From: Bradyrhizobium jicamae
GTDB lineage: Bacteria > Pseudomonadota > Alphaproteobacteria > Rhizobiales > Xanthobacteraceae
Reading direction: 5' to 3'
NCBI RefSeq assembly: GCF_018130215.1
Contig: NZ_JAFCKQ010000040.1
Span: 1 to 64,000, forward strand
DNA length: 64,000 bases
The position numbers were made by a program, and so were the translations under genes. A model generated the notes under the pieces. The model searched no databases and had not been told where the DNA came from. It saw only the letters and a list, made by a program, of their open reading frames with translations. Of the stretch, positions 32,572-41,336 are shown one piece after another; position 1 is the first letter of the stretch, and every line of letters starts with the position of its first letter.

Positions 32572-33462
32572 TCAGTTGATCAAACCGGCATGGACCATGG
32601 CGCTGCGGACGGCGGCACGGGTCGATTCGGCGACCGGCACCATCGGCAGCCGCAGCCTCTCGTCCATCTTGCCAAGCAATGACATCGCGTATTTGACCGG
32701 TGCCGGGTTGCTCTCGATGAACAGGTTGGTGTGCAGCGGCATCAGCTTGTCGTGAATCCTGAGTGCCGTGGCCGCGTCGCCCTTCTGCCAGGCCGCCTGG
32801 AACTCCGCGCACAGCCGCGGCGCAACGTTCGAGGTCACCGAGATGCAGCCGTGTCCGCCATGCGCCATATAACCGAGGATGGTCGCGTCCTCGCCCGACA
32901 ATTGGTTGAAATCCTCGCCCATCGCGGCGCGCTGCTGCGAGACCCGCACCATGCTCGCGGTCGCGTCCTTGACGCCGGCGATGTTCTTCAGCTCGAACAG
33001 CCGCTTCATGGTGTCGACCGACATGTCGATCACCGAGCGCGGCGGAATGTTGTAGATGATGATCGGAATGCCGATCGCATCGTTGATCGCCTTGAAGTGC
33101 TGGTACAGGCCTTCCTGGGTCGGCTTGTTGTAGTAGGGCGTCACGATCAGCACCGCCGTCGCTCCGGCCTTCTCGGCGTGCTCGGACAGTTCGATGGCTT
33201 CCTGGGTCGAGTTCGAGCCGGCGCCGGCGATCACGGGCACGCGGCCCCTCGCCTCCTCGACACACCATTCGACGACCCGCTTGTGCTCGTCATGGCTGAG
33301 TGTCGGGCTCTCGCCGGTGGTGCCGACCGGCACGAGGCCGTGCGTGCCTTCGGAGATCTGCCAGTTCACGAGGCTGCGGAACGCGGCCTCGTCCACCGAT
33401 CCGTTCTTGAAGGGTGTCACCAAGGCAGTGAATGACCCCCGGAATTTTGTCTTGGCTGCCAT
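32572..33462 (-). CDS. dapA: 4-hydroxy-tetrahydrodipicolinate synthase
   Basis: 296 residues. DapA condenses pyruvate with aspartate semialdehyde in lysine and diaminopimelate synthesis. Motifs: GSFTALVTPF, VPVGTTGESPTLSHDEH, the catalytic tyrosine in IIIYNIPPRS and the Schiff-base lysine in IAGVKDAT. It is the first gene of the dapA-mscL-smpB unit and diverges from the lytic transglycosylase gene, which also acts on the cell wall. Confidence 0.97.
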   Translation of the reverse strand: MAAKTKFRGSFTALVTPFKNGSVDEAAFRSLVNWQISEGTHGLVPVGTTGESPTLSHDEHKRVVEWCVEEARGRVPVIAGAGSNSTQEAIELSEHAEKAGATAVLIVTPYYNKPTQEGLYQHFKAINDAIGIPIIIYNIPPRSVIDMSVDTMKRLFELKNIAGVKDATASMVRVSQQRAAMGEDFNQLSGEDATILGYMAHGGHGCISVTSNVAPRLCAEFQAAWQKGDAATALRIHDKLMPLHTNLFIESNPAPVKYAMSLLGKMDERLRLPMVPVAESTRAAVRSAMVHAGLIN

Positions 33463-33761
33463 GGATTTCCTCCAAACGCTTCAGGCCTAAGGCCAGGTCG
33501 ACGGACCTTCGTTCCTGGCGTGCTTTCAGAACGCCATGAAAGGCAATTCATATCGGGTCTGACGGAGAGGTGAAAGGGCCGCGCCGTACCTATTCCCAAC
33601 GGTATTCCGCTTACTGGAACACCCCTCCCGGCCGCGATTTTGCCGTTGTGCTGGCGCAAACAGCCGCACCGGCGAGGTTCTTAGTATTTTGTCGACATTT
33701 TCAATCGGATAAGAGCCGATGGCCCGAACGATCAGGTGATTCGGGACCGCAGGGGACCGCT
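33463..33761. other. Divergent dapA/transglycosylase control region
   Basis: About 300 bases with no supported gene. The transglycosylase reading frame stays open upstream to 33570, but that extension has no family resemblance. AT-rich tracts near 33680-33715 are plausible promoter DNA for the transglycosylase. Confidence 0.5.
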
Positions 33762-36182
33762 GTGATCCGTTCCTTCAGCGTAGCTACATTGCGATCGACG
33801 GCGCTGGCCACCAGTCTGGTGTTTGGGATCGGTTTTGCCGTCTCGATGGCCGGTGCCCGGGCCGCTGCGGAGGTTCCAGCGCCTGATCCGGCCGCCCACA
33901 GCGCAGCTCCCAAGGCCGCCGCGGCCAAAAATCCTGCCACCAAGACTCCAGCCAAGAAGAGCGACGCATCCAAGTCCGGCACCGCAAAGGCAACGCCCGC
34001 CAAGCCGACTTCCGCCAAGCCAACTCCCGTCAAGCCAGCTCCCGTCAAGACAAGCACCTCCAAATCTGGCCCTGCCAAGGCTGAAGCTGCCAAGGCTGAG
34101 GCGACCAAGACTGGCGCGTCCAAAGCCACGGCCACCGCCTCCAGAACCACTGCAGCCTTGCCGAAAAAGCCGGCTCCCGCGAGGGCCGTCGCGCCCGCAC
34201 TGGTCCCGGCGACCCGCCAGCACGCAGCACCGGTGGTGCGCAAGCCGGTGACGCCGGCGGCAGTGGCCGCGACATCGTCGACATCGCAGGCCGACAAGGA
34301 GACGCTCGAGACCGTCGTCGACCTGCTGCGCAAGCGCAAGCCCGACGACGCCACCCAGGCCGAGGCCTCGATCTCGGATCCGGTGGCGCGCAAGCTCGCC
34401 GAGTGGCTGATCCTGCGCAGCGAGGACAATGGTGCTTCGGTCGAGCGCTACCGCGCCTTCATCGAGGCCAATCCGAGCTGGCCGTCGCAGACCTTCCTGC
34501 GCCGACGTCTCGAGGCGGCATTGTGGGACGACCATCGCGACGATTCCGCGGTCTGGGCCTGGTTCCAGAATGAATCGCCGGTTTCGGCCAAGGGCCGCTT
34601 CGCGCTCGCCAAGGCAATGATCGCGCGAGGTGATCGCGCCAATGCCGAGCGGCTGGTGCGCGAGGCCTGGCGCAACGACGGCATGAGCGAGGAGACCGAG
34701 ACCACCGCGCTCGACCTGTTCGGCTCGCTGCTCACCGGCGGCGACCACAAGGCGCGCATGGACACGATGCTCTATGGTACCGACAACGAGGCCGCCGGCA
34801 TGCGCGAGGCCAGGCGGCTCGGCTCGGGCTACGTTGCGCTGGCGAAAGCGCGCATCGCGGCCAACCGCAAGGATTCGAACCTGCGCGCCTTGCTCCAGGA
34901 CGTACCGCGCGAGCTGTCCGGCGACACCAGCTATCTGTTCGCGAAGATCCAGCTGCTCCGCCGCGAGGAGAAGTTCACCGAAGCCGCGCAACTGATGATG
35001 AGCGCGCCGAAGGAGCCGGCGCGACTGTTCAACGTCGACGAATGGTGGGTCGAGCGCCGGCTCCTGGCGCGCAAGATGATCGATGCCGGCGAGTATCGCA
35101 CCGCCTATCTGATCGCGCGCGATGCGGCCCTGCCCGCCCGCGACATCTACAAGACCGAGCAGGAGTTCACCTCGGGCTGGATCGCGCTGCGCTTCCTCAA
35201 CGACCCCTCGCTGGCCCTGGAGCACTTCGAGCGGATCGGCGTCGGCAGCGCCAATCCGACTGCGCTCGCGCGTGCCGGCTACTGGCAAGGCCGCGCCGCA
35301 GAGGCCGCCGGCCGCAGCCAGGAGGCGCGCGCCGCCTATGCACGCGCGGCCGAGCAGTCGACCAGCTATTACGGACAACTCGCGCGTGCCAAGCTCGGCC
35401 TGCCGCAGATCGAGCTCAATGGCGCGCCGCGCGGCCGCGGCGCCGAGCGGCTCGAGATCGTGCGCGCGGTGGCGCTGCTCTATGAGATCGACCAGCGCGA
35501 GCTCGCGATCCCGGTCTTCAGCGACATGGGCGACAATGGCGACCCGGAGGCGCTGGCGGGGCTCGGCGAATTGACGGCGCGCCATGGTGATGCGCGCGGC
35601 ATGCTGCTGCTCGGCAAGTCGGCGCTCAACCGCGGACTGCCGTTCGACCACTACGCCTACCCGGTCAACGGCATTCCCGCGTTCCGGCAGGTCGGACCGG
35701 AGGTCGAGCCCAGCATCGTCTACGCCATCGCGCGCCAGGAGAGCGCGTTCAATCCCGCCGTGGTCTCACCGGCGCAGGCCTATGGCCTGATGCAGGTAAC
35801 GCCGGAAGCCGGCCGCTATGTCTGCAAGCGCGCCGGCATCGCCTTCGACCTCAGCCGGATGAAAACCGATCCGGTCTACAACGCGGCGCTCGGCGCGGCC
35901 GAGCTCGGCGGCCTGCTCGAGGATTATCGCGGCTCCTACATCCTGACCTTCGCCGCCTACAATGCCGGCCGCGGCAGCGTGAAGAAGTGGATCGAGCGCT
36001 ACGGCGATCCGCGCGATCCGAAGGTCGATGCGGTCGACTGGGTCGAGCTGATTCCATTCTCGGAGACCCGCAATTACGTGCAGCGGATCATGGAGAACCT
36101 CCAGGTCTATCGCGCGCGCTTCGGTGGCGGGACGCGGCTCCAGATCGAAGCCGACCTGCGCCGCGGCAGCAGCCTGGAATGA
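33762..36182 (+). CDS. slt: Soluble lytic murein transglycosylase
   Basis: 806 residues from a GTG at 33762 with AGGGGA 5-6 bases upstream. An N-terminal signal sequence (TALATSLVFGIGFAVSMAGARA) targets the periplasm. Residues ~35-150 are a low-complexity Ala/Lys/Pro/Thr tract, lengthier than in E. coli Slt70. A helical superhelix of TPR-like repeats follows, then the C-terminal SLT domain with the catalytic glutamate in IVYAIARQESAFNPAVVSPAQAYGLMQV and the TFAAYNAG motif. It cleaves the MurNAc-GlcNAc bond to 1,6-anhydro products. The Lys-rich tract may bind peptidoglycan or the outer membrane. Confidence 0.93.
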   Translation: MIRSFSVATLRSTALATSLVFGIGFAVSMAGARAAAEVPAPDPAAHSAAPKAAAAKNPATKTPAKKSDASKSGTAKATPAKPTSAKPTPVKPAPVKTSTSKSGPAKAEAAKAEATKTGASKATATASRTTAALPKKPAPARAVAPALVPATRQHAAPVVRKPVTPAAVAATSSTSQADKETLETVVDLLRKRKPDDATQAEASISDPVARKLAEWLILRSEDNGASVERYRAFIEANPSWPSQTFLRRRLEAALWDDHRDDSAVWAWFQNESPVSAKGRFALAKAMIARGDRANAERLVREAWRNDGMSEETETTALDLFGSLLTGGDHKARMDTMLYGTDNEAAGMREARRLGSGYVALAKARIAANRKDSNLRALLQDVPRELSGDTSYLFAKIQLLRREEKFTEAAQLMMSAPKEPARLFNVDEWWVERRLLARKMIDAGEYRTAYLIARDAALPARDIYKTEQEFTSGWIALRFLNDPSLALEHFERIGVGSANPTALARAGYWQGRAAEAAGRSQEARAAYARAAEQSTSYYGQLARAKLGLPQIELNGAPRGRGAERLEIVRAVALLYEIDQRELAIPVFSDMGDNGDPEALAGLGELTARHGDARGMLLLGKSALNRGLPFDHYAYPVNGIPAFRQVGPEVEPSIVYAIARQESAFNPAVVSPAQAYGLMQVTPEAGRYVCKRAGIAFDLSRMKTDPVYNAALGAAELGGLLEDYRGSYILTFAAYNAGRGSVKKWIERYGDPRDPKVDAVDWVELIPFSETRNYVQRIMENLQVYRARFGGGTRLQIEADLRRGSSLE

Positions 36183-36454
36183 CCCGCGGCGGCGGGTTTT
36201 CGACAGGCGAACCGCCAGAATGTGGGCAGCGCCGGCAGATCTTTGCATAAGCCATTGTCATAAATGGTATTTTCGCAACGGCAACGCGAGCCGAGCGCAT
36301 CGTCATGCCCCGAAACAGGGGCTCACGGCCCGTTTGAGGCCGATCCCGCGACGCCCGAACCGCGGCGTGAGAACGGGCTGCCACCAAATCACCTTGCCAC
36401 AATCCCAAACTGCACCTTGCGGCTCAGCGCCCTCTCGGGCATATCGGCGGCATT

Positions 36455-36548
36455 GGAGACGTGGCCGAGTGGCTGAAGGCGGCGGTTTGCTAAACCGTTA
36501 TAGGCTTGTAAAGGCCTATCGAGGGTTCGAATCCCTCCGTCTCCGCCA
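36455..36548 (+). tRNA. tRNA-Ser(GCU)
   Basis: The acceptor arms GGAGACG (36455-36461) and CGTCTCC (36538-36544) pair fully, followed by discriminator G and an encoded CCA. The anticodon arm CGGTT-TGCTA-AACCG gives anticodon GCT (36489-36491). A long variable arm (TAGGCTTGTAAAGGCCTA) marks a serine tRNA, and the T loop GGTTCGAATCC is canonical. Confidence 0.97.
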
Positions 36549-36708
36549 GATTTCGCATTTTCCGAAGGATTATCAAGCGCGACGCGCGCGGTGGCGTCGG
36601 AGGCTGTCGGCGGGTCGACTTCCGAACTGGACGCGCTGACCTGTTCGCATGAGGCTGGTCCCGGCAGTTCTTCGACTGCATCGAACTGCCGGGAAAGACC
36701 CCACTGCC

Positions 36709-36879
36709 TTAGCCGGGAGGAAGGTAACCGCCCGGCTTCAGCTGCTTCACCATCTCGAGATTCTTGTCGATCGACGCAAGCAGCTTGTCGAACGCATTTG
36801 CAGGAACACTGATCGGCGCACCTCCCGAAACTGCTTCGAGCTCGGCGGTCGACAGGTCACGAATGCTGGTCGTCTTCAT
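36709..36879 (-). CDS. 56-residue peptide with double-glycine leader (bacteriocin-like precursor)
   Basis: A 56-codon gene with GAGGAA 8 bases before the ATG at 36879. The N terminus reads IRDLSTAELEAVSGG, matching the double-glycine leader consensus (LS-x2-EL-x2-VSGG) cleaved by C39-peptidase ABC exporters. The predicted mature peptide of 36 residues, API...LPPG, has no cysteine and is a helix with a Pro/Gly-rich end (KQLKPGGYLPPG). No exporter, immunity or modification gene lies nearby. It may be a class II bacteriocin-like or signalling peptide exported by a distant transporter. It lies 160 bases from the tRNA-Ser gene. Confidence 0.65.
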   Translation of the reverse strand: MKTTSIRDLSTAELEAVSGGAPISVPANAFDKLLASIDKNLEMVKQLKPGGYLPPG

Positions 36880-37227
36880 CTGTGCTTCCTCTCTGTTGCC
36901 GGCGGCTCCATTGCCACCCGGTGCTGGATGGATACGAACTCCAAGCGACGGTCGCTGTGACGTGCGTCACACGCGTAAACAGAGCCATAGTCGGCGCAAT
37001 AGATCAGCGCGCCGCGAGCGCCGGGGCGTGTCATGCCGACGCTCGCCCGCTTGTTGCAGAACTCCACAGCTCCCTGATCCAGCTCGTGGCTGCCGCCACG
37101 CGGTCGCCGATCGGTGGAGCGATGATCTTTACCCTCGCCCTCTTTCACCGTTTGATCGATGATCCGACGGGGACCCCGGAAGCGCCTTTCATCCATCGAC
37201 ACAGTCAACTGCGGGAGAATACGAGCA
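36880..37227. other. 348-nt interval, weak gene remnant
   Basis: No intact gene. On the - strand, near 36935-37030, a short stretch (MTRPGARGALIYCADYGS) recalls small CxxC-containing hypothetical proteins common in Bradyrhizobium, but the rest of such a protein is missing, so it may be decayed. The sequence before 37228 probably holds the promoter of the next gene. Confidence 0.35.
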
Positions 37228-37569
37228 ATGATCATTCGTTCGTGGCGGGCCTTCGCCGGCTCCGATGACGTCCTCGCGGCGTATACGGATCACCTCAGGA
37301 AGACGACGTTTGTCGAAATGGCGGAACTGCCCGGTCATCTCGGTGCAACCCTGGCTCGAAAGGTGAAAGGGACTGACAACGAACTCGTCGTCATGAGTTT
37401 CTGGCAAGACATGTCGTCGGCCGGCCACTTCATGAAGGGCGATTTCGACGACGCTGTCGTCAAGCCGAGTACCCAGAAGCTGCTCAAATCCTATGATTTG
37501 AAAGTCGAGTATTTCGAGACGCTGGTGTCAACGGGTGTCGTCGGAGGACATGACATCGCCGCCGGATAG
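37228..37569 (+). CDS. ABM-fold protein (antibiotic biosynthesis monooxygenase-like)
   Basis: 113 residues from the ATG at 37228, with GGGAGA about 10 bases upstream. The product begins MIIRSWRAFAGSDDVLAAYTDHLRKTTF and continues with GHLGATLARKVKGTDNELVVMSFWQDMSSAGHFMKG, the dimeric alpha-beta barrel layout of ABM proteins. The last 35 residues extend beyond a typical single domain. No catalytic residues can be assigned. Function may be oxidation of a small aromatic or simply ligand binding. Confidence 0.7.
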   Translation: MIIRSWRAFAGSDDVLAAYTDHLRKTTFVEMAELPGHLGATLARKVKGTDNELVVMSFWQDMSSAGHFMKGDFDDAVVKPSTQKLLKSYDLKVEYFETLVSTGVVGGHDIAAG

Positions 37570-37738
37570 GGCAACAACACAAGCCTAGTAGCGAATGGTG
37601 CGCCTCGTCGTCGATCACGCGCTCCCATTGCGGCTCGATGCTCAAGCCGCCTGCCGGCGTTAATCGTTCAGTCATTTTCGAACTCTAGGGTCCCGTTGCG
37701 GACCCTTGTGACTCGTGCCGCGTTCAACGAGTCGCACT

Positions 37739-38089
37739 ATGTCCAGAAACACCCTCAGCATACTGATTGTCGCCTTCGCCCTCGCCGGCTGCGCGTCGAC
37801 GCCCGCGATCAGGCCAGGCGAGTTCGCCTGGGACGGACTGGGCCGAGACCCCAATCATCCGGCCGCCGTCACCAGGCCCCATGTGAAGGAGAAAACCGTC
37901 CTCGCCAGCGATCCGAACAGTCAGCGCGAGAAGGTGCTCGCTACCTTGCGGCCGTATTCCGCAGCATGGTGGGCTGTGCACGACGAGATCGAAGCCGAGA
38001 ACGATCGATTGATACGCTCAAAACTCGTGATCTGTCGCGGCTGCCTTGAACGCGCGTCGGCGCAAGACATCACCGGATCGATACCCTGA
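37739..38089 (+). CDS. Small lipoprotein, unknown function
   Basis: 116 residues from the ATG at 37739. The N terminus MSRNTLSILIVAFALAGCAS is a lipoprotein signal with the lipobox LAGC (Cys18). The mature protein is hydrophilic with a central basic/acidic helix (YSAAWWAVHDEIEAENDRLIRSKLVICRGC) containing a later CRGC pair. Similar short lipoproteins are common in this group; the function is unknown. Confidence 0.8.
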   Translation: MSRNTLSILIVAFALAGCASTPAIRPGEFAWDGLGRDPNHPAAVTRPHVKEKTVLASDPNSQREKVLATLRPYSAAWWAVHDEIEAENDRLIRSKLVICRGCLERASAQDITGSIP

Positions 38090-38236
38090 ATCAGCGAGCA
38101 CGCGACGCGGGTGCGGAGGTCGTCCCGGACATTCCGCGAGGCAGGCTACGAGATCGAGGCCGCCGGCAAGGCGGCCTCCGGCATCGCTGACGCGCAATCT
38201 CGATGAACGAGCGCCGTCCCCGCGCCTCGCCTGGCG

Positions 38237-38941
38237 TTACCCGCAATAGGCGGGATCGACTGGAGCGTATTGTCCCGACGGATAGCGATAATAGCAGGAG
38301 CCCTGCGACCAATAGTATCCGGGCCGCCGCGTCGCCTGAGCACCCACGATCGCGCCGGCCGTCGCGCCTGTGACCGCGCCGACGGCCGCACCAACGGGCC
38401 TGCCCGAAATAAGACCGCCGAGCAGTCCACCCACGACGGCACCTCCGACGATGCTCGCGGCAGGGTCCGGCGCTGGCGGCGGCGGAGGTGGCGGCGCGTA
38501 AGCACCAGCGGGCGGCGGGTATCCTCCAGGCGGCGGATAGCCGTCGGCCACGGGCGGCCCATCGGGACCGCCGGCGTCATCGTAAACCTCGACGTCGGAG
38601 ACGTAGGCGGGCGGTCCTTCCATCGGCTGCGGGTAGAAGTACCAGACGCCGCCCACATCCCACCACCAGCCCATGCGTCCATTATGCATCTCGTGGCGCC
38701 AGCGGCCGCCCTCCCAGGCGAGACGACCGTGATACGCGTGTCCGCCGAAATTGCGAGCGGGCAAGGCGCCATGCGCAAATCTCGCGTCATGCGGTCCCCT
38801 TCCCGGCGCGGGCCGGGCGGGCGCCGGTCTCGCAGCGTGAGGAGCCGCCCCGCCCGGCGCCATGTGTTCCTGCGCCTGCGCCGGCAGCGAAAATAGCGCG
38901 AGGGCTGACAACACAATGCCACAGCGCCCGAACGTATTCAT
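38237..38941 (-). CDS. Exported Pro-rich glycine-zipper protein
   Basis: 234 residues. An N-terminal signal peptide (GIVLSALALFSLPAQAQ) is followed by an Ala/Pro/His-rich segment, a WEGGRWRHEMHNGRMGWWWDVGGVWYFYP block, a Pro/Gly/Tyr run, and a glycine-zipper helix pair at about 165-205 (IVGGAVVGGLLGGLISGRPVGAAVGAVTGATAGAIVGA). The C terminus is a Tyr-rich YRYPSGQYAPVDPAYCG end. Glycine zippers insert in or associate with membranes; an outer-membrane or envelope structural role is likely. Confidence 0.85.
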   Translation of the reverse strand: MNTFGRCGIVLSALALFSLPAQAQEHMAPGGAAPHAARPAPARPAPGRGPHDARFAHGALPARNFGGHAYHGRLAWEGGRWRHEMHNGRMGWWWDVGGVWYFYPQPMEGPPAYVSDVEVYDDAGGPDGPPVADGYPPPGGYPPPAGAYAPPPPPPPAPDPAASIVGGAVVGGLLGGLISGRPVGAAVGAVTGATAGAIVGAQATRRPGYYWSQGSCYYRYPSGQYAPVDPAYCG

Positions 38942-39147
38942 GTGAGACCCCCTCGAAAAGCTGGCCGCGTTTGCTGCGGACTCTCGCAGGGTCCGTGAGT
39001 CTTGTCTCGTTACAAATCTGTCAGACCAAAGCCGTCGAGACCGGGCAAAGGCAGGTCGATCACCTGCAGCACCGGGCCGGAATGCGACATTTTTCTTACA
39101 CGCAACGTGGCTATCGTCCCCGCCCGAGCCGCCGAGAGGGCGAGGCC

Positions 39148-39888
39148 ATGAAGCAATATTTGACCGTCGGGCTGGCCGTCATCGCGGGAGCCGCCCTTAT
39201 CGAGGTGGCGCTCGTTCCGGGAGTTCTGATCGGCGGCGCCGCCATGCTCGCGCCGAGCTACCTGCCCGGCTTGCGTCGGCGGAAGCGAAAGTCCGGGACA
39301 AAGCCGCGCAGGGAAACAGCGCCCGCGGCGTCTTTGCTGAGCAGGCTTCCGGTCAGGCCGCCGTCGATCAGGCTGCTGCCGAAGCTCGCGCTGGGGCAGA
39401 CGGTCGCGAAGACCATTACATTCCGGATCATCGTCACGAGCCTCGACTTCACCACGAATTACCTGGTGATCGGCGAGCTCGCTACCGCGGCCGGTCTTTC
39501 ATCCTTCAACCTGGTGGCCGGCCCGCTGTTCTATCTCGCCCATGAAACCGCCTGGAACTACTTCAAGTCCTCCGACACCGCGGTCGAGCCGGGCCCGCTT
39601 GACTCATCCGCAGGAGACGCACGATCAGCCGGCGACACCGGCACCACGATCAGCCGCGCGCTGGCCAAGACGATCACCTACCGGGCGATCGCAACCGTGG
39701 TGGACTTCACCACCAACTATGCGGTGGTGCGCAACGTCGCCGAAGCAAAGATCCTGTCGGCCTCTGGCTTCATCCTCGGCCCGTTTGTTTATTTCGGCCA
39801 TGAGAAGACCTGGGAATATTTCACGTCGAGAGCCGCGCGGGCGCCCGACGAGCCGATGCAGACCCGCCTCCTGCCGGCGCCGGGCTGA
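39148..39888 (+). CDS. Tandem DUF2061 membrane protein
   Basis: 246 residues from the ATG at 39148. An N-terminal hydrophobic segment (VGLAVIAGAALIEVALVPGVLIGGAAM) precedes a basic linker. Two DUF2061 repeats follow: ~90-145 (AKTITFRIIVTSLDFTTNYLVIGELATAAGLSSFNLVAGPLFYLAHETAWNYF) and ~175-230 (AKTITYRAIATVVDFTTNYAVVRNVAEAKILSASGFILGPFVYFGHEKTWEYF). Single-repeat DUF2061 proteins are small membrane proteins of unknown function; the duplication here is clear. Shares no operon with its convergent neighbour. Confidence 0.85.
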   Translation: MKQYLTVGLAVIAGAALIEVALVPGVLIGGAAMLAPSYLPGLRRRKRKSGTKPRRETAPAASLLSRLPVRPPSIRLLPKLALGQTVAKTITFRIIVTSLDFTTNYLVIGELATAAGLSSFNLVAGPLFYLAHETAWNYFKSSDTAVEPGPLDSSAGDARSAGDTGTTISRALAKTITYRAIATVVDFTTNYAVVRNVAEAKILSASGFILGPFVYFGHEKTWEYFTSRAARAPDEPMQTRLLPAPG

Positions 39889-39906
39889 TCTCGCTGCTTG
39901 CTCGCG

Positions 39907-40140
39907 CTATCTCTGGAAGCAGGCACGCATCTGCGGATTCCAGACGAAGTCCGCGGGACATCGGGGACGCGGCCGGGCTCCAGCCGGGCATTCATTCCTG
40001 ACCTGCGCTCCGGTCCCCCAGCCATCGACGACGCACGCGCCGTAGACCGTCGCGTGGCAGCCGGGCCCGCATCCTTCGAACGCAGCAGCCGAGCCCGCGC
40101 CCAGCATCAGCATCGCGACTGCCGTCACCAGAACTTTCAT
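39907..40140 (-). CDS. Small secreted Cys-rich protein (GCG_CRPN-like)
   Basis: 77 residues. A signal peptide (MKVLVTAVAMLMLGAGSAAA) is followed by FEGCGPGCHATVYGACVVDGWG, which resembles the GCG motif of GCG_CRPN repeat-prefix proteins. The remainder has CPAGARPRPRC and a CF pair near the end, six Cys in total in the mature part. Likely periplasmic or secreted, disulfide-bonded; function unknown. It is convergent with the DUF2061 gene. Confidence 0.7.
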   Translation of the reverse strand: MKVLVTAVAMLMLGAGSAAAFEGCGPGCHATVYGACVVDGWGTGAQVRNECPAGARPRPRCPADFVWNPQMRACFQR

Positions 40141-40286
40141 GTGAGCCTCCCTGCCCGCTGAGCCGGCGCCGAAGCCTCGACGCGCCGTTCGAACAGGCCG
40201 TCAACGGTGCAGGTGCCGATCGAGTTCCAGGCCTTGCGTCTACGGACGTCAGACGCCTCCGTGCGTCGAGCGCCGGCAATGTTCAG

Positions 40287-41189
40287 CTATCTGTCGGCAT
40301 GGGCCGATTGCGCGATCGGCCCGAGGATCCACTCCCTGAATGCGACGATCTTCGGAAGCCCTTGCCTGTTGTCGGGGCAGACGAGGTAATACGCGAACTC
40401 CTCCATCTGCGCAGTCTCCAGCAATTGGACCAACTGGCCGCCGGCGATTTCATTCGCAACCATCGCCGCCGGCAGCAGGCCAGTCCCCTGTCCCGAAAGC
40501 ACGGCGGTCAGAAGCAGACCAGTGTCGTCGAATGACGGCCCGCGCGGCGCACGAACCTCGTCGACGCCGTTGCTCTGAAACCACAGGCTCCAGCCCTTCC
40601 GATCGGCATCATGCACCTGCGGCCAGCGCGCGAGATCGGACGGTGATGTCGGGCGCCCGAGGCGCGCGACGAGTGATGGCGCTGCGACCGCCACCATCTC
40701 GACCGTGACGACACGGTCGCTGCGCAGGCCCGGATAGCGGCCGAGACCATGGCGCACCGCGACGTCGATGCCGCTGCGCGAAAAATCGACCAGCGCGCTG
40801 CTCGTGACGATCTGCAGATCGATCTCGGGATGTGCGTCCTGAAACGATGCGAGGCGCGGCACCAGCCAGGCCGACGCAAAGAACGGCGTGACGCTGACGG
40901 TGAGCGTGCCGACGTCGGTCGACGCAGCGACGCGGCGCGACGCCTCCGCGATCTGCCGAAACGCATTGCGGATCGACGGCAGATAATCGCGGCCGGCGTC
41001 GGTGAGATAGATGCCACGCGGCACGCGCTCGAACAGTTTGATGCCGAGATGGCTCTCGAGCGTCTTCAGCATCTGGCTCACGGCACCCGGCGTCACGCAA
41101 AGCTCCTCGGCCGCGAGTTTCACCGACAGATGGCGAGCGGCGGATTCGAATGCCTTGAGGGCATTGAGGGGTGGAAGCCGGTCATTCAC
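40287..41189 (-). CDS. LysR-family transcriptional regulator (GcvA-like)
   Basis: 300 residues. The N-terminal helix-turn-helix is LNALKAFESAARHLSVKLAAEELCVTPGAVSQMLKTLESHLGIKLFERV. The effector domain follows (GTLTVSVTPFFASAWLVPRLASFQDAHPEIDLQIVTSS) with the LysR pattern. The match of PPLNALKAFE and the overall layout is to GcvA-type regulators. It is divergent from the thioesterase-MFS pair; two palindromic sites in the gap suggest it controls that pair. Confidence 0.9.
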   Translation of the reverse strand: MNDRLPPLNALKAFESAARHLSVKLAAEELCVTPGAVSQMLKTLESHLGIKLFERVPRGIYLTDAGRDYLPSIRNAFRQIAEASRRVAASTDVGTLTVSVTPFFASAWLVPRLASFQDAHPEIDLQIVTSSALVDFSRSGIDVAVRHGLGRYPGLRSDRVVTVEMVAVAAPSLVARLGRPTSPSDLARWPQVHDADRKGWSLWFQSNGVDEVRAPRGPSFDDTGLLLTAVLSGQGTGLLPAAMVANEIAGGQLVQLLETAQMEEFAYYLVCPDNRQGLPKIVAFREWILGPIAQSAHADR

Positions 41190-41192
41190 GAT

Positions 41193-41315
41193 TTAGATTT
41201 TCTAACTCCAATTGCGCAGAATTTCTCGTTTGCGAACCTCATGTTTCGTTAGCATATCTGGCACATCTGAGCCTCGTCAACGCCGGGCGACGGCATCGGA
41301 AGATTAGATTATCTA
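41193..41315. promoter_or_regulatory. Two LysR-type palindromes between the regulator and the thioesterase gene
   Basis: TTAGA-TTT-TCTAA (41193-41205) and TAGAT-T-ATCTA (41305-41315) share the core AGATT...TCTA. The first lies 4 bases upstream of the lysR start, where it could mediate autorepression, and the second 22 bases upstream of the thioesterase start. Confidence 0.5.
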
Positions 41316-41336
41316 CTTCATATGAGGGGCGCCTGC

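Noticed and set aside
36490..37235. Integrated element downstream of tRNA-Ser
   Set aside because: No integrase, no duplicate of the tRNA 3' end and no mobile-element gene were seen, although a double-glycine peptide lies nearby.
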